A DNA stretch of 64,000 bases. Origin: Streptomyces sp. NBC_00708. GTDB lineage: Bacteria > Actinomycetota > Actinomycetes > Streptomycetales > Streptomycetaceae. Below are positions 17,422 to 26,890 of the stretch, piece by piece. Made by a program: the position numbers and the translations under genes. The stretch spans positions 1 through 64,000 of the forward strand of contig CP108997.1 of assembly GCA_036226585.1 (NCBI GenBank), given 5' to 3'. The first letter of the stretch is position 1. Each line of letters begins with the position of its first letter. Below the pieces are notes generated by a model. That model was not told the DNA's origin. It searched no databases and saw only the letters and a list, made by a program, of their open reading frames with translations.

Positions 17422-17804
17422 TCGCCCTCTGCATTGATCGTGCGACACGGCTTCTGACGCGAGCTGCGAGATGGTGTCCGTGATCACCGCCACCCGAGTG
17501 GCCAGGTCAACGGCCGGGACATCGATGAGGCCGGAGCCGAACTGCCGATAGCTCTGTTCATGGATCCTCTCGAAGGCCAGCGAATACTGGAAACCGATCC
17601 GGCGGGGCCGCATGATCAACGGGCATGCCCGGGTCTGTTCAAGGAACGCTGCAGCTGTCGAGGTGCCCGTTGTCGATCCACGTCCGTTCTGGTGAGCAGG
17701 TCCGTTCTCTGGCCGTGCAGATAGCACGGGCGCGTGCGGTTGGTGCTGCTGCTCGCACCAGGTGCGGCCGCACCGTGTGTCGACTCGGTCTCAGACGCCT
17801 GGGC
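17422..17804. other. Intergenic stretch, no clear gene
   Basis: A minus-strand run (GFQYSLAFERIHEQSYRQFG, then LATRVAVITDTISQLASEA) looks protein-like for ~60 codons. It lacks a credible start and a family match, so it may be a fragment. Nothing else is apparent. Confidence 0.4.
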
Positions 17805-18269
17805 TCATCGCGCCTCGTATGAATGAGCCTGTCCCTCGAGCCGCTCAAGCAGTTGCTGGGAGCCTTCGATGGCGCCGAAGTCCTCGATGTGACGGCGTTT
17901 GTCCTCCGCGGAAACGAACCTGGCTTCCATGACGACCCGGGTGCGTCGGTCATCGATCTGGATCAGTTCCACCACAGACTGTGATGGCGCCAGTCCGAAC
18001 TCCTCCGAGCCCAAGTGGGTGTAACCGATCCGCTTGTACGGCACAATGTCGTCGAACCGGTACACGTTCGGGTAGTCGGTGCCGTCCGGGCCGTGCATGG
18101 TGATCTTCAGATGGCCACCGCTACAAACGTCCAGCTCATGAACCGTGCTGCGGAAACCAGCAGGTCCCCACCATTTTGCGACGCTGTCCGGATCCGTCCA
18201 TGCGCTCCAGATCTGTCGCGGCGTCACATTCATTGCGCGTTCCGTGACCATGGCATGGGCGTCGTTCAT
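17805..18269 (-). CDS. SRPBCC/AHSA1-type lipid-binding-fold protein
   Basis: 154 residues. The pattern RQIWSAWTDPDSVAKWWGP near the N-terminus, followed by YRFDDIVPYKRIGYTH and a C-terminal helix SQQLLERLEG, is diagnostic for the AHSA1 branch of the START-like SRPBCC fold. Members bind hydrophobic ligands in a cavity. They are often paired with ArsR regulators, but none is here. The ATG at 18269 or the GTG at 18272 may be used; GGAG lies upstream. Confidence 0.9.
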   Translation of the reverse strand: MNDAHAMVTERAMNVTPRQIWSAWTDPDSVAKWWGPAGFRSTVHELDVCSGGHLKITMHGPDGTDYPNVYRFDDIVPYKRIGYTHLGSEEFGLAPSQSVVELIQIDDRRTRVVMEARFVSAEDKRRHIEDFGAIEGSQQLLERLEGQAHSYEAR

Positions 18270-18432
18270 CACTGCATCTCCACTCTCTTTGCGGGCGCCG
18301 GCGCGTCACCACCCTTACCGACACGGTTCGTGGCCCGCAACGGTGATGCCGCTTCCAGGCCGACTTGAGGGCGTTGTGGTGATCCGAAAGGGACGCTCGG
18401 TCGCGTGACGCGACCAGAGGAGATCGTGTTCT

Positions 18433-18751
18433 GCGGGCCCAGGGGCGGCAGGACCGCCGAGGAGAACCGCGCGTGCTCGCCGGTAGCCTCGCCCACCCGG
18501 CGGTCGTTCACCCGCGGCGCGGTGACTTCCACTGGCCCGGCGGCCGTGGTCACGGTGTGCGGCCGAAGGCGGCCGTTGCATACCAGTAGATGCCGCCCGG
18601 CCTCGTCCTTCTGGGCGACGCGATGGGCTCTGTACTGATCGACCTCGCCCTCCGGTGCCGCCGCCAGCATACGCCGGGCGCCCTCCCGGACGATCTCGTC
18701 GATCAGGGAGCCGGACTCCGTGGCGCCGTCTTCGTTGACCACGCTGAGCAT
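18433..18751 (-). pseudogene. IS256-family (mutator-type) transposase, N-terminal fragment
   Basis: Reads LIDEIVREGARRMLAAA, then EVDQYRAHRVAQKDEAGRHL, then NGRLRPHTVTTAAGPVEVTA and RVNDRRVGEATGEHARFSSA. These are the conserved N-terminal segments of IS256 transposases. The sequence breaks off right after AVLPPL, before any catalytic Asp. Confidence 0.85.
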
Positions 18752-18906
18752 GAGCGCGCCTTCCTGAGCGACGGTGCACCGTCGGTCCACTCGGTGACCT
18801 GTCGATCACCCGGGAAGGTACGCCCTCACGTCCCAACTCAAGTCCGACTCACAGGCCTTGAGCGTTGCTCCCCGCCGAGGGGCCAGAGTCCCAGAGAAGT
18901 TTCAGA

Positions 18907-18966
18907 AATGCCGCCGCACCCCGTCTGACTCGCTGCATAGCAGCCCAGACGGGGTGCGGCGGCATT
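18907..18966. terminator. 21-bp perfect inverted repeat (strong hairpin)
   Basis: Bases 18907-18927 and 18946-18966 are exact reverse complements. The loop itself contains GCTGC-ATA-GCAGC. It sits 72 bases past the stop of the SDR at 19038, so a bidirectional terminator is the simplest reading, although the stem is unusually long. Confidence 0.65.
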
Positions 18967-19037
18967 CGCCTATCAGATGCCCCGGAAGAGACCGGACGAG
19001 CCTGCAACCTGCTGGGCCGAGACCTCGAAGCCAGGCG

Positions 19038-19781
19038 TCAGAGCTGGGAGCCGCCGCCGTCGACGGCGAGTTCGGCGCCGGTGGTGAAGGTGGCGTCGAA
19101 GGCGAGGAAGACCACTGCCTTGGCGACTTCGGCGGGGTTTCCCATGCGCAGCATGGGGTTGTCGGCGGCCATCTGCGCCTTGGTCTGCTCGGCCGCTTCC
19201 CTGGGCATGGACTTCTCCAGGATCCCGGAGTCGATCGGGCCGGGGCTGACCGCGTTGACGCGGATCTTGCGCGGGAGCAGTTCCCGGGCCAGGCTGCGGG
19301 TCATCGAGCGCACGGCCGCCTTCCCGGCGGCGTACGCGCTGAGCATCGGCAGCCCCAGGACGTTCGCTACGGAGGTGGTGAGCACCACGCCGCTGCCTTC
19401 CGCCAGGAGCGGGGCGAGCTTCTGCACGGTGAAGTAGGGGCCCTTGGTGTTGATGGCGAGCAGTTGGTCGAAGAGCTCCTCACTGGTCTCCTCGAATGGT
19501 GCGAAGCCGTTGACGCCCGCGTTGGCGAACAGGGCGTCAACCGTGCCGAACTCGGCCTTCACCCGGTCGGTCAGCGCGTCGATGTCGGGCAGCGACGCGG
19601 CGTCGCTGCGGACCGCGATCGCCTGGTCGCCCAGCTGCCGGCGCGCGGTGTCCAGGGCGCCCTGACTGCGGCCGGTGATCAGGACCCGTGCCCCCTCGTC
19701 CACAAGTAGTCGAGCGGTGACCAGGCCGAACCCGCTGCTGCCTCCGGTGATCACCACACGCTTGCCGTCGTACTTGCCCAT
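19038..19781 (-). CDS. SDR-family oxidoreductase, divergent from a LysR gene
   Basis: 247 residues from the ATG at 19781, which is well spaced from GGAG; a GTG at 19790 is too close to that site. TGGSSGFGLV is the cofactor motif, NAGV and TTSVAN follow, and YAAGK is the YxxxK motif. The C-terminus ELAVDGGGSQL is standard. The divergent LysR at 19929 probably controls it. The natural substrate is unknown. Confidence 0.92.
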   Translation of the reverse strand: MGKYDGKRVVITGGSSGFGLVTARLLVDEGARVLITGRSQGALDTARRQLGDQAIAVRSDAASLPDIDALTDRVKAEFGTVDALFANAGVNGFAPFEETSEELFDQLLAINTKGPYFTVQKLAPLLAEGSGVVLTTSVANVLGLPMLSAYAAGKAAVRSMTRSLARELLPRKIRVNAVSPGPIDSGILEKSMPREAAEQTKAQMAADNPMLRMGNPAEVAKAVVFLAFDATFTTGAELAVDGGGSQL

Positions 19782-19928
19782 TTCGGACACACTCCGTTTG
19801 TTGGTTGGGTTTCGTCCGCAGGATCGATCCGGCTGGACACCACTGAGTCAACAGCGGTCCGAAGCAGCCGTCCAAGACCCGTTTTGCACCCCGCCATGCA
19901 ATATCTGCATAACGAGTAGGCTGCTGGT

Positions 19929-20855
19929 ATGGACGACGAAGCGCAGCCCTCCGCAGCTCTCCATCCCGCCTCCGACCTGGACCTGAGGCTCGTCCGGTAC
20001 TTCACGGTCGTCGCCGAGCACCTGAATTTCGCCCGGGCGGCCGAGGCACTGCATGTAGCCCAGCCCTCCCTCAGCCGCCAGATACAGCGGCTGGAGGACA
20101 GCCTCGGCGTGCGTCTGCTGGAGCGCACCACCCAGGGCAGTCGACTCTCCGTGGCCGGCGCGGCCTTTCTCCCGCAGGCGCAGACGCTCCTGTACGCGGC
20201 CGACCGGGCGGCGCTCATCGCACGCGCCGCCGCGCCGCCGCGTGTGATCACCATCGGGTATGTGGAGGACCTCGTCATCACTCCCGCGGTACGTCGCCTG
20301 CGCCGCCTCCACCCCGAAGCCCATGTCCGCACCCGCCACCTGGACTGGGACGAGGCCCGTGCCCTGCCCGACCGACGCGTCGACGCGCTCGTCGTCCGTA
20401 CCCCCCTGCCGATCCCGGCCGACGGCCTGGAGGTGACCGTCCTCTACGACGAACCCCGGGTTCTGCTCGTACCCGTGCTCCACCGTCTGGCCGGCAAGGA
20501 GGTGATCACGCCGGAGGACTTCGCCGACGAACCACTCGTGGCCTGTGCCGGCATGGCCGCGCAGTGGACCGGCTTCTGGCGGCTCGATCCCCGTCCGGAC
20601 GGCAGCCCGGCACCAACGGGCCCCATGCTCGTCGACACCTTCGAGGACAAACTCGAAGTCGTCGCCGACGGCCAGGCCGTCGCCCTCGCCCCGGCCGACG
20701 ACCCGCGCTGCTCGCTCCGGGACGATGTCACCACCGTCCCCGTCGAGGGAATCGAGCCCTGCCAGGTGGTGGTCGCCACCCGCAGCGGTGACGCCGACCC
20801 ACTCGTCGCCCGCTTCCGCGAATCCGCGCAGGACCTCCTCGTACGCAAAGCCTGA
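19929..20855 (+). CDS. LysR-family transcriptional regulator
   Basis: 308 residues. The N-terminal winged HTH is clear: LRLVRYFTVVAEHLNFARAA, then LHVAQPSLSRQIQRLEDSLG, then LLERTTQGSRLSVAG. An effector-binding periplasmic-protein-like domain follows from about residue 100. The intergenic region to the SDR is 147 bases and contains AT-rich TGCAATATCTGCATAA, a dyad-like site typical for LysR binding. It probably activates the SDR in response to a small molecule. Confidence 0.92.
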   Translation: MDDEAQPSAALHPASDLDLRLVRYFTVVAEHLNFARAAEALHVAQPSLSRQIQRLEDSLGVRLLERTTQGSRLSVAGAAFLPQAQTLLYAADRAALIARAAAPPRVITIGYVEDLVITPAVRRLRRLHPEAHVRTRHLDWDEARALPDRRVDALVVRTPLPIPADGLEVTVLYDEPRVLLVPVLHRLAGKEVITPEDFADEPLVACAGMAAQWTGFWRLDPRPDGSPAPTGPMLVDTFEDKLEVVADGQAVALAPADDPRCSLRDDVTTVPVEGIEPCQVVVATRSGDADPLVARFRESAQDLLVRKA

Positions 20856-21464
20856 CCACTGACAAAACTCGTCCGCACATACGATCGTTTACCGACAGGG
20901 CTGGAGGCTGAGACCGGTCTGGATACTCACGCGGGACTTCTCGGTGTGCGATCCAGGTCGGCGCTCATTCGTCCTCCCGCAGGAGTTGGAGCGTGGCGAG
21001 GAGGTCTGGTCGATCATGATGCCTTCCTCCTACGGGGCCGCGTGGTCGCCGGTGAGCGCTGCGGCGTAGTCCAGCTCAGCACCCACGGCCCTGGATCCAG
21101 CGAGCCTCCCTCTTACGCCGATTCCGCTGAGTGACGGCCCGTTTCCCGTAGGATCTGTCCGACCATGCCCAGCGCCGCATCGGCCGCGTCTATGCGATCA
21201 GGGCGAGACGCGGACTACGGCACGTCGTCGCTGGCCATGCCTTCCCTCGCAGGGCAGCCTGCACCGTCCTGCCGGCCGGTCGGCACACCCTGACGGCCTA
21301 CGACCGAAAAGGCCCTGGAGAACCAGACCACCGCGCTGATCTCCCCCTGTCCGAACACCGAAATCGCGTCGTCCGCCCGACAGCAGTTCCCCCTCGACGA
21401 CTCCTCATCGCCCCGGCCAGGACAGCCAGGTCAGATCGCTCATGAGACGTCTGGCCGACGGCGC
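20856..21464. other. 609-base stretch without a recognised gene
   Basis: Only very short frames with ribosome-site-like sequences occur, for example minus-strand AGGAGGAAGGCATC before an ATG near 21018. None exceeds ~45 codons with a recognisable pattern. No tRNA or IS end was seen. Confidence 0.5.
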
Positions 21465-21842
21465 CTACGGGTGCGTGTCCGAGATCGCGATGATTTCGTC
21501 GAGGTGGTCCAGGGCACCCTGCAGGTCGTCGATCTTGGCCTTGATGCGCTCGCGCTCGGTGCGCAGCATGGCTCTTTGCTCGGCGTCGGTGTGCCCGGAG
21601 TCCCAGCACGGAAGGAGTTCGGTGATCCTTCGGCTGGTGAGGCCGGCAGCGAACATCTGCTGGAAGAAGCGAACCAAGGGAATGGCGTCCTGCCGGTACA
21701 GGCGCTGGCCGGATGGGCTGCGTTCCGCGATAAGCAGCCCTTGCTGTTCGTAGTAGCGCACGGCGCGCACTGAGACGCCGGCGCCTCGTGCCACCTCTCC
21801 GATGCGGATCAGCCGCTCGGCTGCGGCCCCTGTGACAGTCAT
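21465..21842 (-). CDS. MerR-family transcriptional regulator
   Basis: 125 residues from the ATG at 21842. The MerR HTH is intact: IRIGEVARGAGVSVRAVRYY, then EQQGLLIAERSPSGQRLY. A long dimerisation helix follows (TERERIKAKIDDLQGALDHL). No Cys pair for metal binding is present at the C-terminus, so it senses an organic or redox signal. It is divergent from the SDR at 21918, with a MerR-type promoter between them. Confidence 0.92.
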   Translation of the reverse strand: MTVTGAAAERLIRIGEVARGAGVSVRAVRYYEQQGLLIAERSPSGQRLYRQDAIPLVRFFQQMFAAGLTSRRITELLPCWDSGHTDAEQRAMLRTERERIKAKIDDLQGALDHLDEIIAISDTHP

Positions 21843-21878
21843 AGTGATCCCTCTCACCCTGGCCGTGCCGACCAGCGC

Positions 21879-21909
21879 TTGCCTCTGACGCCAGCGTCAG
21901 GTTTTAGCG
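21879..21909 (+). promoter_or_regulatory. MerR-type promoter: dyad within a 19-bp spacer
   Basis: TTGCCT (21879-21884) and TTAGCG (21904-21909) flank a 19-base spacer. Within it, CTGACG-CCAG-CGTCAG (21885-21900) is a perfect dyad. Long spacers carrying the operator are the hallmark of MerR activation by DNA distortion. Transcription would begin at or very near the ATG at 21918, suggesting a leaderless mRNA. Confidence 0.75.
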
Positions 21910-21917
21910 TACTGGTC

Positions 21918-22646
21918 ATGGATATCAACAACTCAGTTGCCCTTGTCACCGGAGCCAATCGCGGCCTGGGCCGCGCCTTCGCCCAGCGTCTGCTCGAACG
22001 GGGCGCCCGCAAGGTCTACGCGACGGCCCGTCGGCCGGAGACCGTGGACCTGCCCGGGGTCGAGGTGCTGGCCCTTGACATCGCCGATCCCGCTTCCGTG
22101 AGGGCCGCGGCCGAGGCCGCCACGGACGTCTCGCTGCTCATCAACAACGCGGGAATCCAGACGGGGACCAACCTGGTGAACGGTTCGCTGGACACGGTGC
22201 GGCACGAGATGGAGACCAACGTGTTCGGCCACTTGGGAATGGTCCGGGAGTTCGCGCCGGCGCTCGCCGGGAACGGCGGGGGTGCGATCGTCAATGTCCT
22301 CTCGGCCATGTCGTGGTTCGGGGGCGCGGGCGCCAATGCCTACCACCTGACCAAGGCCGCCGCCTGGGCCATGACCAACGGTGTCCGCTTGGAACTCGCC
22401 GAGCAGGGCACGCTCGTGACGGCGGTGCACCTGGGCCTGGCCGACACCGACATGTCGGCGGGCTGGCCCGTGGCCAAGTTGGCGCCGTCGGACCTGGCCG
22501 ACGCGGCGCTCGACGGTGTTGAGGCGGGCTCCGCAGAGGTCCTCGCCGACCAGTGGAGTCGGGACGTGAAGTCCCGTCTGCCGCTGTCGCCGGAAGAGTT
22601 CAACGCCGCGATGGAACGGGCCCTGGTGGCGCTGACGGCGGTCTGA
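21918..22646 (+). CDS. SDR-family oxidoreductase controlled by MerR
   Basis: 242 residues. TGANRGLGRAF cofactor motif, LLINNAGIQ, catalytic Ser in NVLSAMSWFG and YHLTK as YxxxK. No Shine-Dalgarno is visible and the promoter -10 lies only ~9 bases upstream, so the message is probably leaderless. It belongs to the group of MerR-paired SDRs common in Streptomyces. Substrate unknown. Confidence 0.92.
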   Translation: MDINNSVALVTGANRGLGRAFAQRLLERGARKVYATARRPETVDLPGVEVLALDIADPASVRAAAEAATDVSLLINNAGIQTGTNLVNGSLDTVRHEMETNVFGHLGMVREFAPALAGNGGGAIVNVLSAMSWFGGAGANAYHLTKAAAWAMTNGVRLELAEQGTLVTAVHLGLADTDMSAGWPVAKLAPSDLADAALDGVEAGSAEVLADQWSRDVKSRLPLSPEEFNAAMERALVALTAV

Positions 22647-22903
22647 GGGGCCCCTGGGGCCGAACGGACTGCGGCCGGCTGCTTCTCCATCGGCCTCTCG
22701 AACTCCACTACTTGAGGTTGAACTCGTGGTGTCGTGTCACTGATCAGGCCAGTCCGGTGGTCAGTCCGGTCTCGGCGAGGCAGCCGTCTATGAGGTGACT
22801 GCGGTACTGGATGAGGCGTAAGGCGCGTCGGGTGCGCTGGTCGAGGGCGTACTGCGGGCCCACGGCCCGCGCAGCCATGGGGTCGGCTGCGCGGGCTGCG
22901 CGG

Positions 22904-25900
22904 CTACTTGCCGAAGTAGGCGTTGTAGATCGCCACCGAGGACGTGTTGCCCTTCTTGTCCGTGACCTTGGCCTTGAACGAGAGCGACTTCTTCTTCGCC
23001 GGGTTCTTCACCGAGATCCTGCCCTTCTTGACCGCGGTCTTCTTCCAGGACTTCCCTGCGTCATAACTGACATACACGGTGAGCGACTTGAGGTTTTTCC
23101 CGGCGGCCGCTCCCTGCACGGTCACCGGAACGGACACGGACTTGCCGGCCTTGGCCGTACTGTCCAGCGCCACCGCCGGAGCGAAGCGGACCATGGAGAC
23201 CGGCAGGGCGGTGAGCCCCTTGGTCCGGCCGGAGCGGAAGGTCCAGCTCGCGTCGATCCGGGTGGAGACCGAGGCGACGTCGGCGGCGCGCCGTACCGAC
23301 GTGGTCAGCCGGTAGTCGGCCGCCGCGGCTGGCACGGTGACGGGGGTTTCGCCCGACAGCGGGTCGTCGTTCCTGGCGAACGCCTTGCCGTTGCGGTAGA
23401 GCACCGTCTTCACCGAGCTGTACAGGGAGGACCCGGCGTTCCGGTTGCCGTCGGCGACCAACGGTATCGACCCGGTGATCCCGTCACCTTCCCGGAAGAC
23501 CCCGAAGTCGGCGTTGACGTAAGGTCCGAACACCGCGGTGTTCACGGTCTTCGTGTACGTCTTGCCGGCCTTGAGCGTCTTCGGGGCCCCGAGGGAGTAC
23601 CAGGCGTCGAGCTGCGGGTAGCCGTCCGCGTCGAGCGCCCCGTTCTGGGAGAAGTCGAAGCCCCACTGCACCTTGTCGGCGGTGGAGACGTACGCGGTGG
23701 TGGTAGCCGGAAGCTTCTGGTTCGTTCCGGCGGACCAACCTCCGAACGAGTCGGGCAGCAGGCCCCAGGCGTAGACGTCACCGGTCTTGCCCTTGACAGA
23801 CGAACCGGCGCGGATGGCGACCTTGGCCAGCTGGTCGCTGCCCAACGCACGGTGGTAGCCGGTCGCCACCCGGGTCACGGGGCCCCCGAGTGCGATGTCG
23901 TAACGGGTCGCCGCGCCCTTGGCCCACGTGCCGTACCAGTGCTGGGAAAGCTGGACACCGGTCGCCTTCGGACCGATGTGCGCGGTGCGCAGCTGCTTGT
24001 ACGAGTCGAGCACCCAGCCGTACCCGTAGCCATTGCCCTCGTAGTCGACCTGGAGGTCGGGCGAGGCCATCACGGGCTTCGTGCCGGTGGCCGGAAAGGT
24101 GAAGTCCACCGGCTTGGCCAGGCGTGCGTCGAACGTGACCGTGGTGTTCCCGGTGAGGTTCAGATAGGGCTGGGCGAGCCAGTCGACGCCCTTGCCCAGG
24201 TCCTCCGGGTCGATGTACACGGCTGAGTTCAGCACGTACCCGCCCTTGGGGACGCGAAGCTTCGCCGTTCCGCTCACGGCCTCGGGAGACTCCCACACGC
24301 CGATCGCGGCGCCGCTCATGCCGTAGACGTCGCTCGTGGTGTACGGGGCCGGCTTGCCGTCGCGCCCGACGGTCTTGAGCGTGAGGTCGTACGACTCGCG
24401 CTCGCGGTCGACGGCGGCGGCGGTGCGGACGGTCTGGCCGCCGCCGGTCGCGACGACGTAGGCGGAGTAGCCGCCGTCGGCCGTGCCGCCGAGCTTGGTG
24501 TTCACGGTCAGCGGCACCTGGGCGGTGCCGCCAGCCGGGACGGTCACGTGGGTGGCCCCGAGGGAGAAGAAGCCGGCCGGGGCGGGCTTGCCCGTCGGGC
24601 CGGTGCCCTGGACGGTGAGCGCGAGCGTGACGTCGCTCGTGCCGAGGTTGCGGTACGACACCTTCTTGGTGACCGGCACGTCATCGGTGTGCGGCCACTG
24701 CTGGACGCCGAAGCCGACCGAGACCGGGTCGGCGACCACGGACTGGGTGATCGCCCGGTCGACGGCGATCCGGCCCGAACCCTGCTGGAAGGGGGTGTAC
24801 TTCCCCGGCTTCGTGGAGGCCGCGAGGGCCGCCTTGAGCTCGGTGTACTTCCAGGTGGGGTGCTGCTGCTTGAGGAGCGCCGCGGCGCCCGCGACGTGCG
24901 GGGTGGCCATCGACGTACCGGAGATCGTCAGATAGCCCGCCGGGCTCTGACCGACCTCCTTGTCGATGACGGAGCCGGGTGAGGCGGCCGCCGTGATGTC
25001 CACGCCGGGTGCGGTGACGTCGGGCTTGATCGCGCCGTCGCCGACCCGGGGGCCCCTGCTGGAGAAGTCCGCCAGCAGGTCCTTGTCGTCGACCGCACCG
25101 ACGGTCAGCGCGGCGTCCGCGCTGCCGGGGGAACCGACTGTGCCCGCCGCGTCGCCCTCGTTGCCCGCCGCGATGGCGAAGAGCACGCCGCTGTCGGCGG
25201 AGAGCTTGTCGACCGCCGCCTCCAGCGGGTCGATCCCCGGGGTGTCGGTCCCTCCGAGGCTCAGGTTGATGACGTCGGCGCCCTGCGCGACCGCCCACTC
25301 CATGCCGGCCAGGATGTCGGAGTCGTCGCCGAAACCGTCGTCGTCGAGCACCTTGCCTTCGAGGAGCCTGGCGTCCGGCGCCACGCCCTTGAACTTCCCG
25401 CCCGACTTCGCGCCCGTGCCTGCCGCGATGGAGGAGACATGGGTGCCATGGCCGAAACGGTCCTTCGTGTCGGGCGAAGCGGAGAAGTTCTTCGCCGCGA
25501 GGATCTGGCCCTTGAGGTCCGGATGAGTGGCGTCCGCGCCGGTGTCCAGGACGGCGATCTTGACGCCTTTGCCGGTGTAGCCGGCCTTCCAGGCGGTCGG
25601 GGCGCCGATCTGCGCGACGCTCTTGTCGAGGCTCGCCCGGCGTACTCCGTCCAGCCACACCCGGTCGATCCCGGCGGCCGTGGTCCGCTGGGCGCTGCCC
25701 GACGGCTTGCTGGTGAGCGCCTGCCAGACGGAGCGGGCGTCTTCCTGCGGAGTGGTCACCGCCTGGGCGTTCAGCGACTTCAGCACGGGTCCGACGCGGG
25801 TGGCGCCCGCGTCGCGCACCTCGGCCTTCGCGGCCGTGGCCGCGCCGCCCCGGTAGGAGACGATCAGCTTCAGGCCCGACTCGTGGTCCGTGCGGGTCTC

Positions 25901-26242
25901 CGCCCGGCTCAGCTCCGTGACGTCGAACAGCCGGCGGTCCAGCTTTCCGGAGTTGATCAGCCGGTGTGCGTCGGCCGGGACGAGCAGGGTGTGCCCGTCC
26001 CGCATCTGCCGTTGCACGGGTATGTGCTCGCGCCCCGCCGCGGGACGGAAGCCCAGGACCCGGCCCTTGGCGTCCACCGTGACGCGGTCGCCGGTGATGA
26101 GTGTCAGCTGATGCCGTGCGCCGGACGAGCCCTCGGCCGGCTGCGACGGGCTGTTGTCGTGTGCCATGGCCGGGGTGGTCAACCCGGCTGCGAGCGCCAC
26201 GGCCGCCGCTGTGGCGACGGTGGAAACACACGCTCTTCTCAC
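22904..26242 (-). CDS. Secreted S8-family serine protease (subtilase) with long C-terminal region
   Basis: 1112 residues from the GTG at 26242, which gives a clean signal peptide (RR, then a hydrophobic core, cleavage after AMA near residue 27). GGGGGAGAG lies upstream. A GTG at 26338 would add 32 residues. After a prodomain (about 40-200) comes the catalytic domain: Asp233 in VLDTGAD, His265 in GHGTHV, Asn361 in AAGN and Ser444 in GTSMATPH. The remaining ~600 residues are beta-rich with repeated Ser/Thr/Gly segments and a Lys-rich end resembling Ig-like domains. It is likely an extracellular protein degrader. Monocistronic. Confidence 0.92.
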   Translation of the reverse strand: MRRACVSTVATAAAVALAAGLTTPAMAHDNSPSQPAEGSSGARHQLTLITGDRVTVDAKGRVLGFRPAAGREHIPVQRQMRDGHTLLVPADAHRLINSGKLDRRLFDVTELSRAETRTDHESGLKLIVSYRGGAATAAKAEVRDAGATRVGPVLKSLNAQAVTTPQEDARSVWQALTSKPSGSAQRTTAAGIDRVWLDGVRRASLDKSVAQIGAPTAWKAGYTGKGVKIAVLDTGADATHPDLKGQILAAKNFSASPDTKDRFGHGTHVSSIAAGTGAKSGGKFKGVAPDARLLEGKVLDDDGFGDDSDILAGMEWAVAQGADVINLSLGGTDTPGIDPLEAAVDKLSADSGVLFAIAAGNEGDAAGTVGSPGSADAALTVGAVDDKDLLADFSSRGPRVGDGAIKPDVTAPGVDITAAASPGSVIDKEVGQSPAGYLTISGTSMATPHVAGAAALLKQQHPTWKYTELKAALAASTKPGKYTPFQQGSGRIAVDRAITQSVVADPVSVGFGVQQWPHTDDVPVTKKVSYRNLGTSDVTLALTVQGTGPTGKPAPAGFFSLGATHVTVPAGGTAQVPLTVNTKLGGTADGGYSAYVVATGGGQTVRTAAAVDRERESYDLTLKTVGRDGKPAPYTTSDVYGMSGAAIGVWESPEAVSGTAKLRVPKGGYVLNSAVYIDPEDLGKGVDWLAQPYLNLTGNTTVTFDARLAKPVDFTFPATGTKPVMASPDLQVDYEGNGYGYGWVLDSYKQLRTAHIGPKATGVQLSQHWYGTWAKGAATRYDIALGGPVTRVATGYHRALGSDQLAKVAIRAGSSVKGKTGDVYAWGLLPDSFGGWSAGTNQKLPATTTAYVSTADKVQWGFDFSQNGALDADGYPQLDAWYSLGAPKTLKAGKTYTKTVNTAVFGPYVNADFGVFREGDGITGSIPLVADGNRNAGSSLYSSVKTVLYRNGKAFARNDDPLSGETPVTVPAAAADYRLTTSVRRAADVASVSTRIDASWTFRSGRTKGLTALPVSMVRFAPAVALDSTAKAGKSVSVPVTVQGAAAGKNLKSLTVYVSYDAGKSWKKTAVKKGRISVKNPAKKKSLSFKAKVTDKKGNTSSVAIYNAYFGK

Positions 26243-26623
26243 GTGTTTGCGCAACTCTCCCCCTGGAGAATCAGGCGGCCCCCGAGAGGGCCGGTGGGCA
26301 GTCGGCACCGATGCGTGCACCGGTTTCGGCTGTTTCACCCGTAGAGAGGGAGAAGTGATCGAATGGGTTCACAGCAAGCGCACAGGTGGCTGGAGTTGGC
26401 GGTTCCCCACCCATCTTGGTCCGCCGGCGGTAGCCTTCCGGTCAGCCCCATGGGACGGGAGAGCGGCCGTCAGGAGGGTGGCCGGAGGGGTCCCTGGCCA
26501 GCCCGCGGCACCGGAGACCCCTCCTGGGAGCCGGAGGGAGACGGCGCTCGGGTCCGGCGGGAGGCGGAGAACGGCGATGCGATGAGTTTCGGCCGCCGGA
26601 CCGGTCTTCCTCGTATGGATCCC

Positions 26624-26890
26624 CTCTCACCGGCCGTCTCGTCCTCTCCGGATACGTCACCCGAGCCGGTATGCCGCGCCTGTGCGCCGACCTGGAGGCG
26701 AGATCGGCCGCGTCGGACGCCACCGTGACGGTCTGCGCGTGGGAGGTATCGCGAAGCCGGACCTCGCCCCGGGAGAGGCGATCGTCCGCCTGTCCCTGGT
26801 CGCGCCGGGCGGGAGCAGGCGGCTGCGGCTGCGCGGGACGCCGCCCGGACTCCAGTCGCTGATCGAGCTGGTGGGGACGGCCGACGTGGT
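26624..26890 (+). pseudogene. STAS-domain protein, frameshifted fragment
   Basis: One frame reads LTGRLVLSGYVTRAGMPRLC, then ADLEARSAASDATVTVC. Near 26735 the sense moves to another frame, KPDLAPGEAIVRLSLVAPGG, then LRLRGTPPGLQSLIELVG. Together they trace an anti-sigma-antagonist-like STAS domain. No single frame encodes it and no start is evident. Confidence 0.5.

Noticed and set aside
17392..17727. 111-codon minus-strand frame
   Set aside because: Part of it looks protein-like, but there is no start site or family, and it runs past a real stop codon context of the peptidase S51 gene. Left as an unsupported fragment.
22745..22880. Minus-strand run RRALRLIQYRSHLIDGCLAE resembling a transposase tail
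   Set aside because: Too short and no second motif, so not listed as an element.
22811..24226. Plus-strand frame opposite the subtilase
   Set aside because: Antisense shadow; the subtilase motifs on the minus strand are decisive.
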